Source of the DNA: Geminicoccaceae bacterium
GTDB lineage: Bacteria; Pseudomonadota; Alphaproteobacteria; Geminicoccales; Geminicoccaceae
Assembly (NCBI GenBank): GCA_020638465.1
Contig: JACKIM010000001.1
Location: 1,083,501-1,147,500, forward strand
DNA length: 64,000 bases
Direction: 5' to 3'
Part shown: piece after piece, positions 9,801-16,835 of the stretch
How the letters are laid out: the number at the start of each line of letters is the position of its first letter
How positions within the stretch are numbered: the stretch's first letter is position 1
The notes under the pieces: model-generated
The model's database searches: none
Seen by the model: only the letters and a program-made list of their open reading frames with translations
Told to the model about the DNA's origin: nothing
Made by a program: the position numbers and the translations under genes

Positions 9801-10369
9801 TCCGCGCCTTGCAGCTTCTCGCCGGTGGCCACCCGGTAGGCCAGCTCGCCCAGCGTGTCGGCGTCGACGCCGGCGGCGAACTGTGTGCCGAAATCGTCGC
9901 TCAACCGGGTGAGCCACCACGACTCCTCGGCGAGTGCCTCGACCTCCTTGCCGGACAGCTCCGCGTTGCGGTCCTTCGTCAGCCACTTCGCGAAGCCCGG
10001 CGCGTCCGCCTCGATGCGGCGCGGCTCCCATTGCGGCTTCGGGGTATCGAACATTTCGAGGGTGCGGGCCTGCTGGATCGGTGGCGGACGAAGCCGCGCG
10101 TTGTGCTTTTCCCGCTCCTCGATGCGCTCGAGGTTGCGGTCGCTGAACGCATACGGCACGCCCATGCGCGCCGAGATATCGCTCACCCGTGCGGCGCGCT
10201 CCTCGTCGCTGCCGCGCGCCCGCTGGAAGGCCGCATCGAGGTTTTCCGCCGCCATCTGCCTCGCAAGGGCGTTCCAGTCGGGGCTTTGCGGTGCTTCAGG
10301 CGGCGTGCCGGCCGCCAGCGAGAGTGGGCTGCTCTGCATGTCCTGCGCGATTGCGAGCCAGTCCGTCAT
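3851..10369 (-). CDS. Giant internal virion / ejection polyvalent protein
   Basis: This 2172-residue protein is the largest in the window and occupies the position of the T7 gp16-type ejection protein. Features in order: a charged N-terminus; a glycine/alanine-rich possibly membrane-active segment at about residues 225-275; long alpha-helical regions; a polar linker near 680-720; an HExxH zinc-protease-like motif (LHESGHLFLEVMTKL) near residue 980; several thousand bases of helical coding; and a hydrophobic stretch (MALWILPSLVAQLMVG) near 2020. Large polyvalent phage proteins often carry such embedded metallopeptidase-like domains and are ejected into the host with the DNA. Ribosome site GGAAAAGG precedes the ATG. 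Whether the protease motif is active is unknown. Confidence 0.75.
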   Translation of the reverse strand: MTDWLAIAQDMQSSPLSLAAGTPPEAPQSPDWNALARQMAAENLDAAFQRARGSDEERAARVSDISARMGVPYAFSDRNLERIEEREKHNARLRPPPIQQARTLEMFDTPKPQWEPRRIEADAPGFAKWLTKDRNAELSGKEVEALAEESWWLTRLSDDFGTQFAAGVDADTLGELAYRVATGEKLQGAELRLFQDLQVAQLDAPDAQGIAGNIGQVLGSMTPTLGEGVKGALAGGAAGAAVGAVTGPGAAVTATAGAIAGSTAMAAMKSYRVITGQAFLEYAQFRDMKGERIDPTVAKLAAAATGVFGAGFEIVGLGSLSRVLPGLRELPKAGMRKLVAEALRRPGVASLLKDYGRRVAVGTAGEVSTEVAQEAAQILFGEIAKIADEDRFETISGEEAGGRITSTFIDTLKGVGPLAVLTGLPSAAIDARRARRAAQMQRQFEQYGEAASQTNLRRRAPDAHREMVADSLKEGGADSVHVDSGAFMTLFQEGGLDPQEVGRQLGIEDQMATAIENGGDLVIPLATYAEKLAGSTYHKGLAPHLRLSAEDMSGHEAQLWFANLDQQTRDLLAGIEKGDAGPAAESTITDDIRRQLVEAGRTPDVAATEAAVLGSFIETQAQREGLDPAELYRSLGLTIRRELPEGLRGLSDADLDELLGRVRPAREGSDAGREARASGAEGLPTSPATDSTPPSTPEAASAPETALRGFLDELQLDPATVTAADIRNATEPAGAGETLFQPMPKGTDPEQPVPITKARGDHAGQDYWQARKAFRKSERWREIIDGGPYVNEATGFEIAVSGNDLRHAATRDKKRSDDLNSLPRTMPERIEALAVLPELLRHAIPAEPRPAAKGGRQIVNIHRLYAPLETDGAVYTVRLTVREYEAGAAAIDGIDVFKAYDAALEKKLPAGNAASRNLSPSAGTISIREMLAGVKDDDGNPYFQGYGQDKKGDPRGSITFTEGRTLVRLFEKADLSTVLHESGHLFLEVMTKLADRPEASDQLKADLATIREWVGNKGGKWERGQHEQFARGVEAYLFEGKAPSIELQSAFDRFRSWLVRIYRHIAKLDVELNDDVRGVMDRMLATDEQITAAEQASHFAPLLSDQAQSGMTPEEHAAYLAQAEKATRAAKGELLAKAMAQEKQARSAEYRERRDALRAGIAAEVDQLPAYRAIAGLSKGIDDGQGGVRIIRLSRAAVEEDHSRDMVARLAAKAVPPIVSSAGIHPDDAAPLFGYATGDDMMRAILDAPKRSEVIEAEVKRRLDAEFGDMMNDGTIEREASKSAFNDERATFIATELRALSKKAGKDEVTPIGIVRASAKRFVARATVGRVTRAAHHLRAAQKAANEALAAVGKGDWQAATDAKRRQLWHFETWREMARQADRIDATVRSFGKFSKPATRKRIKGNHLDQIDALLERVDLRRGVSMKAVEKRAALADYITEQEEILGFRLDIPQRLRNDAFRQHYKAMSVEEFTGFADAVRQLEHLADLEGKLLARKDRRDFEEVKVGMIESMIEHNDWHEEGPNFAPSAFEKFGTFAKNVDAAHTKVEFIAEQLDGFNRGPVWEAIFKPIADAEAAEMTMQRELSTRLREILSVYSKRERLKWTARRFTAGGRPMNKATILSLALNWGNEGNREAVMRGYGWSRDQVRQMLDEHMDARDWQTVQAIWDMIEELWPQIAAQEKELTGTVPEKVERSKVETAHGTFAGGYYPLVYDEKQNDRVMARAEAEAFGSMTGRAATKKGHTIERVDSGGLPVKLELGVLSQHIAQVSKDLTHRRPVSDVLRIISDKDVREAIEATAGREMYQQLQPWLRHVANAERAPLHIYEKVFGHLREGMAVNAMGWKVSTAIQQPLGILQSTHLLGTGRMIRTLAAFAADPRGMAGKVRAVLDKSEAMRHRQASFDRDVADTLRKMTDTDPLADVRRTFFWFTGVADMLVAVPTWQAAYEKGLKDHKGDEERAVAYADSIVRMSQSAGGAKDLAAVQRGGETWRFFTPFYSYFSVSWNLTRRAMKKTDFKNPRDWPQFAGSMMALWILPSLVAQLMVGRGPEDDEGWLEWAAKNAIPYPLLGLVFVRDVAQGIFSDYGYEMSASARGVEAIAETIRNVAEFDGWTRGEIMTAAEAIGVAFKLPAGQMRITGEGLFDLISGDWKPDDIGELWRHLFLQRRPEAYQ

Positions 10370-10439
10370 GCGGCCTTTTCCACAGTTCGATGTATGTTCG
10401 GGCTTGTGCCAAAAGTGCCAAAACCCGAGCTGTCATGCC

Positions 10440-12113
10440 TCATCGCGCCCGCCTTCCGGCCTCGATCATCCGCTTGAAGTTGGCCTCGGTGAGCGGCTGG
10501 CCGGTCATGATGAGCGCGTCACGAATGGCGGCGATATCGTCCGCCGGCAGGCCGAAGGTCTTCGCGAGCGCGCCGATATGTGCGGCCGTCTCGGCCGGTG
10601 TCAGGAAAGCCGGCGTGCCCTCGGTATCCATGAACCGGCCGGGCTCGGTCACGACTTCCACGGTCATGCTGTCGAGGATGTTCTGCCGTTCGGACCATGA
10701 CAGCTCGCGCTTGAGCTGCTTTTGCTGGCGATCGATTTCCCGGCGGATCCCGGCCTGGAGTCTGCCCTTGTCGGCGTCCTTGAGCTCGAGCGTGGTGACG
10801 GTCGTTGCGATCTGCTGCGCCAGCGTGCCCGGCTCGTCGGGCGCGTCGGTCTCGCGGCCGTCGCGGATGCCCTGTTGCCGGGCCTGCAACTGCTTGAATT
10901 CGGTATCGGCCAAGAGCGGCCGGTAGTTCATGAGGTTGACGCGCTCGAGGTCGGCGAGGCTCTTGCCCATCAGCTCGTGGTAGGTCTGCCAGTCGGTCTC
11001 GGGCTTCTTTCCGTCGGCGCGGATGCGGTCATATTGTTCGATGGCATGGCGGCTGTCGGCCGATAACCCGGCAAGCACCGGCTCGGGGAGATCGTCGAGG
11101 CTGCCGCCGTCGTTGACGATGTCCCACGCCGAGCGGGACGCCTGTTCCTCCGCGTCGCGGCGCGCCGCCTCGCGTTCGGAATAGCGCAGCTTGATCTGCT
11201 CGACGGCCGACTCGCGCCTGGACTGGTCGCCGATCGAGCTGCGCGCCTCGGCCAGCATGTCGCCGAGACTGGCGCCGGGTGTGTAGATCAGGTCGCCCGC
11301 ATCACGGCCCGACCTGATCCGGGCCTTTTCGACGCGGGCCTCGTCCTCGCGGCGGCGGCTTTCAACTTCCGCGTCGGCGGAGTTGGCGAGGCTGTGACGC
11401 ATCGCCGGCGAGAGGTAGCGCGTCCATGCCTCATCGCCCATCAGCTCGCCACGGATGCGGCCGGGCTCGCGCTCGACCATGGCGCGGGCATAGGATTCGG
11501 CCAGCACGGCGCGCTGCTCCTCGAGCACCGGCGCTGTCGCCTGTCCAAGGCCCATGCCGGCAACGCCCTCGGTAAGCGCGCCCATGGCATCCTCGAAGCT
11601 CGACGGATCGGCGAACACCTTGGCCGACAGGCCGGCGGTGAGCTGGTCGACGCCGTGCCGCTGCTGTTTGGCCCGGCTGTCCGCCTCGAAGTCGAGGCCG
11701 CGCCGCGCCTGCGAGATGCGTTCGGTCTGCAGCCGCGCGCTCAGGAATTGCCGCGCCTTCTCGCTCGGCGCCCTGGCGAGCAGCTCGGCCGCCTGCTCGT
11801 CGAAGGATTTCAGCCGGGCATCGGTATAGCCGACCGCACCGGGAGCGGCGTTTTGCCGGGCTTCGGCCTCGAGGTCCGCATCGGCGATGAGCAGGTTGCC
11901 ATAGCCCTCATTGGCCCAGGCCTGGTTGGCCCGGTCCTCGGCCTCCTCCTGCCTGCGCTTCTGTTCGAGCGCGACGCGATGCATTTCGTCGCCGGCGGTC
12001 TGCACGGCGGCGCCGAGCGCGTCGAGGCCGGTGGCGGCGGCCTTCGGCCCCCGGATGTCGACCGGGCCGGCGGCGGATTGCTGGCGCTGGTAGACCGGGA
12101 TCTTCAGGCTCAT
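10440..12113 (-). CDS. Internal virion protein, T7 gp15-like position
   Basis: This 557-residue protein is highly charged, almost wholly alpha-helical and rich in Glu, Arg, Gln and Ala. Long coiled-coil-like stretches lie around residues 70-330 (for example EQKRRQEEAEDRANQAW). I chose the ATG at 12113 because it overlaps the preceding stop as ATGA and begins the helical protein; the frame upstream of it is arginine-rich out-of-frame sequence. It lies between the gp14-like and giant ejection genes, matching the order of internal core genes in T7-type podoviruses. No enzymatic motif was seen. A role in the core that ejects DNA is inferred from length, composition and order. Confidence 0.65.
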   Translation of the reverse strand: MSLKIPVYQRQQSAAGPVDIRGPKAAATGLDALGAAVQTAGDEMHRVALEQKRRQEEAEDRANQAWANEGYGNLLIADADLEAEARQNAAPGAVGYTDARLKSFDEQAAELLARAPSEKARQFLSARLQTERISQARRGLDFEADSRAKQQRHGVDQLTAGLSAKVFADPSSFEDAMGALTEGVAGMGLGQATAPVLEEQRAVLAESYARAMVEREPGRIRGELMGDEAWTRYLSPAMRHSLANSADAEVESRRREDEARVEKARIRSGRDAGDLIYTPGASLGDMLAEARSSIGDQSRRESAVEQIKLRYSEREAARRDAEEQASRSAWDIVNDGGSLDDLPEPVLAGLSADSRHAIEQYDRIRADGKKPETDWQTYHELMGKSLADLERVNLMNYRPLLADTEFKQLQARQQGIRDGRETDAPDEPGTLAQQIATTVTTLELKDADKGRLQAGIRREIDRQQKQLKRELSWSERQNILDSMTVEVVTEPGRFMDTEGTPAFLTPAETAAHIGALAKTFGLPADDIAAIRDALIMTGQPLTEANFKRMIEAGRRAR

Positions 12114-12640
12114 GGTGCGGCCGCCCCGCTGCCGGAGGTCCAGGTCTTCGTGGCGGGTGTCGTTCCGCCCGTCGTTCCGCCGATGCCGGAGGCGAGCCGG
12201 CCGCCGGCCTGGCCGATGCCGCCGATGAGCGCGGCCACGGCCCTGGTGCGGCCGGCGCGCCGGGCGTTGATGCCGTCGAGTTCGGCATTGTCGGCGCCGA
12301 GTTCGAGGGCGCGGCTGTCGAGCTGGCCGGCATAGCGGATATTGAGCGCGTCCAGCTCGCCATGGCGCACCGTCTGTTCGAGCAGGTCGAGTGCGGAACC
12401 CGCAAGGGCGAAGCCGCTTTCCGCCTCGGCGGCGCGCTGCATGCCGATCCGCTGGCGCATCTCGCTGCGGTGCTTCTCCTCGTCGGCGCTGGCCTGCCGG
12501 CGCCTGAGCGCCGCATTCTGGCGCTGGACCGTGGCCTGCCAGTCGGCCGCGTCCTTCGCGGCGTTGCCCTCCTGGAGGGCGCCCCAGGCCTGGATGCCCG
12601 CACCGGCGGCCATCAGGGCCGTTGCCGCGATCATGCCCAT
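12110..12640 (-). CDS. Internal virion protein B, T7 gp14-like
   Basis: This 176-residue protein has an N-terminal small-residue hydrophobic stretch (MIAATALMAAGAGIQAWGAL), a helical charged middle (QRQNAALRRRQASADEEKHR) and a second Gly/Ala-rich hydrophobic segment near residue 140 (VAALIGGIGQAGGRLASGIG). That pattern is typical of gp14-like virion core proteins, which form an outer-membrane channel during ejection. I placed the start at the ATG at 12640, which overlaps the end of the upstream gene by ten bases. Possible upstream starts would add only basic out-of-frame-looking sequence. Its stop overlaps the next start as ATGA. Function is inferred from family pattern and gene order. Confidence 0.65.
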   Translation of the reverse strand: MGMIAATALMAAGAGIQAWGALQEGNAAKDAADWQATVQRQNAALRRRQASADEEKHRSEMRQRIGMQRAAEAESGFALAGSALDLLEQTVRHGELDALNIRYAGQLDSRALELGADNAELDGINARRAGRTRAVAALIGGIGQAGGRLASGIGGTTGGTTPATKTWTSGSGAAAP

Positions 12641-13137
12641 GACTGTTTCCCGTTGTTCTGAAGGATGCCGGCGCCGTACCGCGCATAGAGCGCGTGCGGC
12701 CGGTCGCCGAGCCACATGGTCACGAAGTCCAGGTCACGCCTGAAGCCGAGCATCCGCGCCCAGCGGTGCCCTTCGGCGTGGCCGGTCTCGACGGCGCACT
12801 CGATCCGTTCGACCGGCAGGCGGCCGAAGAAGGCGCGGGACCGGCGGGTGATCTCCAGCATGTGCGGCCCGGCGGCCTCGCTGATGAGCGACCAGGCCAG
12901 TGCCGCACCCTCCATGAAGGGCACCGCCCCGCCGATGAAGACGACATCGCGCTCATGTAGCGAAGCGGTAGCGCTGGAAGCGTCGCCGTCCGGCCGGGCG
13001 AAGGTGAAGCACGGGCCGGCGGTGGCCAGCTCGTCGGCGTACCAGGGATCGAACGAAGGCGTCATCCACGCCTGCGCCGGCTGCACCTCGATGGCGGACA
13101 GATCGGCCGGAACGAAGCGGCGGAACTCAAGTGTCAT
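12631..13137 (-). CDS. GNAT-like virion-associated protein, T7 gp13-like
   Basis: This 168-residue protein has the look of a divergent GNAT acetyltransferase. It opens with a short strand (MTLEFRRFVPADL), has a central VVFIGGAVPFMEGAALAWSL segment, a helix with HMLEITRRSRAFF, and ends with a strand pair around ERIECAVETGHAEGHRWARM and LGF. Small GNAT-like proteins sit at exactly this place, between tail-nozzle and internal-core genes, in many T7-like phages. The start overlaps the end of the nozzle gene by eleven bases. The usual acetyl-CoA loop (Q/RxxGxG/A) is not obvious, so it may be structural rather than catalytic. Confidence 0.6.
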   Translation of the reverse strand: MTLEFRRFVPADLSAIEVQPAQAWMTPSFDPWYADELATAGPCFTFARPDGDASSATASLHERDVVFIGGAVPFMEGAALAWSLISEAAGPHMLEITRRSRAFFGRLPVERIECAVETGHAEGHRWARMLGFRRDLDFVTMWLGDRPHALYARYGAGILQNNGKQSWA

Positions 13138-15442
13138 TGACCTGGACCCTCGGCACGAGTGTCACCAGCGTGGCCGGCAGGACGCCTGTTGCCAGCACAT
13201 GGATGCGCTGTTCGCGCGCCCATCCGCCGGGCCATGCGGCGATCTCGCGGTCGCCGGTCATGAGCGGTTCGGGCGTGTCATACGGTGTGGCGGTCGAACG
13301 GCGGTCGAGCCGGGCCATGCGCGCCCATGACGAGCCGACGGCAAGCCCGGCGGTCTCCAGCAGGCGCACGGTGCAGCCATTGATGCGGATGCGCTGGCCC
13401 TGGGCGGTGCCGATCTGCGCACCGGCCTCGATGCGCATGGAGCGCCAGCGCGAGTGGTAGGCGAGGCCCACCGAGACCAGCGAGGCCGGCCGGTCGAGTT
13501 CGATCGAGCCGCCTTCGACGATCCGGGGCGGATGCTCCGCGCCGTCGGCGAGGATGGCCACGGTCTCGCCCTCGAGATGGTCGAGGCCGGAGAGACTTGC
13601 GGTCGGCGGCCCGTCATAGGTGAGCCCGGCATCGACAAGAAAGGCGCGGCGGCGATCCTCGCCTGGCCGGTGCGGCCGTTCGAGCCGCTCCATGCTGTGC
13701 CGTGTGCGGCCGGCGATGCTGCGCGAGACGGCAAGCCAGACCTCGTCGCCGGAGCCGTCGGCGCGGGGGATCGTCTGCACGTCATGCACCTTCGCATCCG
13801 TGCCGGCGATGGCATGGCGGTGCCAGCCGATCACCTCCTGCCGGCGGTCATAGGTGAGTGCGGCGAGCGTGCCGTCGGCCATGACGCACCAGAGCACCGC
13901 GTCGGGCGAGCCCTGCCATGCCATGGCGGTGATGCCGGCGGTGGTGACATGATCGGCGAGCTGGGTGAGGTCCTCCGCGGCGATCCGGTCGAGTTCGAGG
14001 CGGTAGTCGAGTTCGAGCAGCCGCCTTCCGGCCCGCTGGACGAACAGTGCCCGGTCCTGGGCGATCACCGGCTTGACGCCGCGCCCGCCATTGCCGGTCT
14101 GGTCGAGCGCCACCCGGTTGCCCGGCCCGAAGGGCTCGTTCTCGCTGGCCGGCTGGATGACGATCTCGCCGCTGTCGGTGCCCACCAGCAGCCGGGTCTG
14201 CGGCACCAGCCACTTGATGCGCGCCACCTGGTCGCCTTCCAGCGTCAGGCTGATGCCGTCATCGGCGAGCACATCGCCGTCGGTGCGGTCCGAGAAGGAC
14301 GAAAAATCGCCGGCGCGCGAGAACCAGAGATCGCGACCGCGGGCGAACACCAGCCGCTCGCGCCAGATCGCACACTTGTCGGGATAGCCGTCGACCGCGT
14401 TCCAGGCGCCGAGTTCCCAATGGTCGGAAGCCTTGCCGCTGTCGGAAAGGCTCGACGGCAGTTCGCACGGCCGGCCGTCGGGCATGGCGGTGATGACCTC
14501 GCCGGTGATCTTCTGGCTGTTCACCACCTCGGTGATGCGGATGATGCCGAAGCCGCCATGGATATACTGCCAGAGCACGCCGGCCTTGCCGTCGCGCCTG
14601 ATGCCCTCGTCATGGGTCGGCTTGATCGAGCCGGACGTTGCCGCGTTGGTGGCCCGGTAGTACTTGCCGTCGCTCTCCACCTCGTTGCCGGCGGCATAGC
14701 TCTTGCCGGCCTCCCATGGCGTCGAGTAATCGCCGGCCTGCCGGTGCCAGAGGCGGAACAGGCAGCCGACATGGTCGGGCCTGAAGGGCGGGTCGATCAG
14801 GCTCGCCCATGCCTCCACCGTGACCACCGGGCCGGTGGTGGTGGTGTTCGATCCGGCGGCGGTCACGTAAAAGGCGCGCTGCGGATCGAGATTGCGGTCC
14901 CGGAACGGCCCGTCGACCGGCGCGAACGGCACCAGGTCCCAGACGGTCGCACCCCGCCGCCGGAGCTGCTGCACCGGATGGCGGCCGCTGGCGAGATAGA
15001 GGATGTCGCCGGCCTGCACGCTGTCGATGGCAAGCTCGCCGTCATGGCCGACCAGGTCATCCGCACCGAACGGTGTGGGCACCTCGACCGGCGTCTCGCT
15101 GTCGGCGACAAGCTGGCCGCCATCGGTCCACAGGCGGATATAGCCCGGCCCGATCTCGACGATATAGGCCTCGGTGGTGTTGAAGACGAAGCGCAGGAAG
15201 CGGGCGGTGCAGCCGCGCAGGGCCGCCAGCGCTTCCGGGGTGAAGGCGGCGCCGGAGAAATCCTTCAATCCGCCCATGTGGCGGGTGCCGGCCCGGCGCA
15301 CCAGCGGCCCCTCGACGGTGGGAAGGAAGTTGAACACCTCCGCCCCGCCGCGCTTGTACTGGTCGAGATCGGCCCGGCCTTCGAGCAGCGGCCCGAGTTC
15401 GCCGGCGTTGAAGGCGGCAAGGAGCGGGTTGGCCTTGGCCAT
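13127..15442 (-). CDS. Tail nozzle protein, T7 gp12 (tail tubular B)-like
   Basis: This 771-residue protein begins with the segment typical of podovirus tail-nozzle proteins: near residues 10-60 it reads FNAGELGPLLEGRADLDQY followed by FNFLPTVEGPLVRRAGTRH, the part that contacts the adaptor ring. The rest is beta-rich with repeated short Asp/Gly turns and aromatic strands, as expected for a beta-propeller nozzle (SDHWELGAWNAVDGYPD; WRERLVFARGRDLWFSR). It follows a 76-residue gene with a three-base gap. In the virion it should form the end of the short tail tube. Family assignment rests on the N-terminal pattern, length and synteny. Confidence 0.85.
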   Translation of the reverse strand: MAKANPLLAAFNAGELGPLLEGRADLDQYKRGGAEVFNFLPTVEGPLVRRAGTRHMGGLKDFSGAAFTPEALAALRGCTARFLRFVFNTTEAYIVEIGPGYIRLWTDGGQLVADSETPVEVPTPFGADDLVGHDGELAIDSVQAGDILYLASGRHPVQQLRRRGATVWDLVPFAPVDGPFRDRNLDPQRAFYVTAAGSNTTTTGPVVTVEAWASLIDPPFRPDHVGCLFRLWHRQAGDYSTPWEAGKSYAAGNEVESDGKYYRATNAATSGSIKPTHDEGIRRDGKAGVLWQYIHGGFGIIRITEVVNSQKITGEVITAMPDGRPCELPSSLSDSGKASDHWELGAWNAVDGYPDKCAIWRERLVFARGRDLWFSRAGDFSSFSDRTDGDVLADDGISLTLEGDQVARIKWLVPQTRLLVGTDSGEIVIQPASENEPFGPGNRVALDQTGNGGRGVKPVIAQDRALFVQRAGRRLLELDYRLELDRIAAEDLTQLADHVTTAGITAMAWQGSPDAVLWCVMADGTLAALTYDRRQEVIGWHRHAIAGTDAKVHDVQTIPRADGSGDEVWLAVSRSIAGRTRHSMERLERPHRPGEDRRRAFLVDAGLTYDGPPTASLSGLDHLEGETVAILADGAEHPPRIVEGGSIELDRPASLVSVGLAYHSRWRSMRIEAGAQIGTAQGQRIRINGCTVRLLETAGLAVGSSWARMARLDRRSTATPYDTPEPLMTGDREIAAWPGGWAREQRIHVLATGVLPATLVTLVPRVQVNDT

Positions 15443-15445
15443 GGT

Positions 15446-15676
15446 TCAATCCGCCGTGAGCGCGCGATGGCCGCGCACTTCCCAGCCGCCGCCCTCGCGG
15501 CGCCGTGGCTCGTGAAAGTAAGTGCCGTATCCGAAGGGGGGCCAGGCCCGGTAGATCTTCTCGACGGCCCGGTCGAGGTCGCGCCTGTAGTGGGCCTCGA
15601 TGTGCAGGGTGAGTGCCCGCGAGCCGCGCCCGGTGCGGGCCTCGCTGTATTTCACATAGCGGCGCTCGGGCTTCAT
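15446..15676 (-). CDS. Small phage protein of unknown function
   Basis: This 76-residue basic protein begins MKPERRYVKYSEARTG and contains LHIEAHYRRDLDRAVEKIY, an amphipathic helix, and a Tyr/Trp-rich turn (RAWPPFGYGTYFHEPRR). Its ATG overlaps the stop of the tail-adaptor gene as ATGA and its stop is three bases before the nozzle gene, so it is translated as part of the tail operon. I do not recognise the family. The position between adaptor and nozzle suggests a small tail-assembly factor or virion accessory protein, but nothing in the sequence proves this. Confidence 0.6.
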   Translation of the reverse strand: MKPERRYVKYSEARTGRGSRALTLHIEAHYRRDLDRAVEKIYRAWPPFGYGTYFHEPRRREGGGWEVRGHRALTAD

Positions 15677-16251
15677 GATCTGGCTCCGATCCAGCCGCGT
15701 GTCTCGACCAGCGGCTGCGGCGGGCGGTGGAAGGAGGAGAGCCGCCGGGCCTCGGCCAGTGCGCGGTCGTGCATGGCCTCGAGCTGCTGCAGCCTGCTGG
15801 TGCTGCCGGTGACGGCGTCGCAGAGTTCCATGGCCAGCCGGCAGGACACCGCCTCGACAAAGGCCGGCGGGAACAGGGTGGGATCGGTGATCCGGCGGAC
15901 ATGGAGCAGGGGCAGGCCCGGATCGGCGTTGGTGAGCAGCCGCTTGCCCTCGATCGTCCAGGCGATCGAGGCATGATCGCAGGCCGTCTCGCCCACCATC
16001 ACCAGCCGCAGAAAATCGGACGGAAGCTGCAGGGCGCGGGCGAAGCCGAAGGCGGGTGCGGTGTCGACGGTGGAAAGCGTCGTGCGGGCCAGCGCGAAGG
16101 ACCAGGGATGCGCCTGCAGTTCGGCATCGCGGACGGTGGGCCATGCAGCGGAGGCGAGGCGGGCCTCCTCGGTGTCCTCGTCCAGCTCCTCGATGCGCCC
16201 GGCGGAGAGTTTGAGCAGCGCGCGGTTGACGATCTCGACGGTCGACGCCAT
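15673..16251 (-). CDS. Tail adaptor protein, T7 gp11 (tail tubular A)-like
   Basis: This 192-residue protein starts VEIVNRALLKLSAGRIEEL, then has AWPTVRDAELQAHPWSFAL and LQLPSDFLRLVMV. That pattern (VNxAL.KLG, a helix bundle, then HPWxFA) is characteristic of gp11-type adaptors that form the ring between portal and nozzle. Length agrees with the family. It is the first tail gene after a strong inverted repeat at 16280-16319 that separates it from the capsid genes. The stop overlaps the next gene as ATGA. Adaptor function is inferred from this pattern and the adjacent nozzle gene. Confidence 0.8.
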   Translation of the reverse strand: MASTVEIVNRALLKLSAGRIEELDEDTEEARLASAAWPTVRDAELQAHPWSFALARTTLSTVDTAPAFGFARALQLPSDFLRLVMVGETACDHASIAWTIEGKRLLTNADPGLPLLHVRRITDPTLFPPAFVEAVSCRLAMELCDAVTGSTSRLQQLEAMHDRALAEARRLSSFHRPPQPLVETRGWIGARS

Positions 16252-16279
16252 GGCCCGGACCCCCTGCTGGAAGAAGGAA

Positions 16280-16319
16280 TCCGGCCCCGCTCAGGTCGTA
16301 AAGCGGTAGCGGGGCCGGA
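16280..16319 (-). terminator. Strong hairpin between capsid and tail genes
   Basis: A perfect 12-base inverted repeat (arms 16280-16291 and 16308-16319, loop 16 bases, GC-rich) sits nine bases after the stop of the small virion gene. On the transcribed strand it is followed by TTCCTTCTTCC. It may reduce read-through from the highly expressed capsid genes into the tail operon, or act as a processing site. There is no long U tract, so complete termination is not certain. Confidence 0.55.
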
Positions 16320-16327
16320 ACAGAAGG

Positions 16328-16807
16328 TCAGTCGGAGGTGTAGCGGAGGACCACCGAGATATCCCCGGCGGCGGTGCCGGCGGTATTCGCCGTCAGCCCG
16401 AGACAGAACCACTTCTGCGGATCGGCGGTGAGGCCCGCATCCTGCCAGACGGCGTTCTGGACGTTGGCGATGTCGCGGGCCTCGAACGCCACGTCGAGCG
16501 GGGCGTTGCGCGCGCTGCTCATGTCGACGCCGGAAGCATAGGCGTCGGCGTCAACCACGGTCCCGGCGATCTCATGGAGCCCGACGTCATAGTCGGTGCC
16601 GCCGGTGATCGCGTCATTGAGGATCGCGATTGAATCGATGCACCAGCTCGAATGCACCGGGGCGACGAGAAACACGTCGCCGTCATTGTCGGTGGCGGCG
16701 ATCGCCACCGACTGCTTGACCACGCGGCTACGCGATTGATGCACCCTGGGATCGTTCGGCGTGTTGCTGGCGAAGTTCGCCGCCAGCGTTGCCTTGTTCA
16801 CTGCCAT
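16328..16807 (-). CDS. Small virion protein, possible capsid decoration protein
   Basis: This 159-residue protein follows the major capsid gene with a 28-base gap that holds an AGGAG-type ribosome site. It is mostly beta-strand in character, with many Asp, Ala and Thr residues and few charged helices (KQSVAIAATDNDGDVFLV; GLTANTAGTAAGDISVV). It contains no enzyme motif. The order capsid, small beta-rich protein, adaptor is common for head-decoration or head-fibre proteins in podoviruses. I do not recognise a specific family, so the decoration role is inference from location, size and composition. Confidence 0.55.
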   Translation of the reverse strand: MAVNKATLAANFASNTPNDPRVHQSRSRVVKQSVAIAATDNDGDVFLVAPVHSSWCIDSIAILNDAITGGTDYDVGLHEIAGTVVDADAYASGVDMSSARNAPLDVAFEARDIANVQNAVWQDAGLTADPQKWFCLGLTANTAGTAAGDISVVLRYTSD

Positions 16808-16835
16808 GATGGCTGCTCCTTCTCAAAGGGCGGGG

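Noticed and set aside
10376..10384. TTTTCCACA before the giant virion gene as a DnaA box
   Set aside because: On the transcribed strand it is TGTGGAAAA and supplies the GGAAAAGG ribosome site of that gene, which explains it without a replication role.
3854..10477. Two very long rightward frames (1251 and 842 residues) opposite the giant ejection gene
   Set aside because: Both are antisense shadows created by third-position GC bias; composition is rich in His, Arg and Gly with no recognisable domain.
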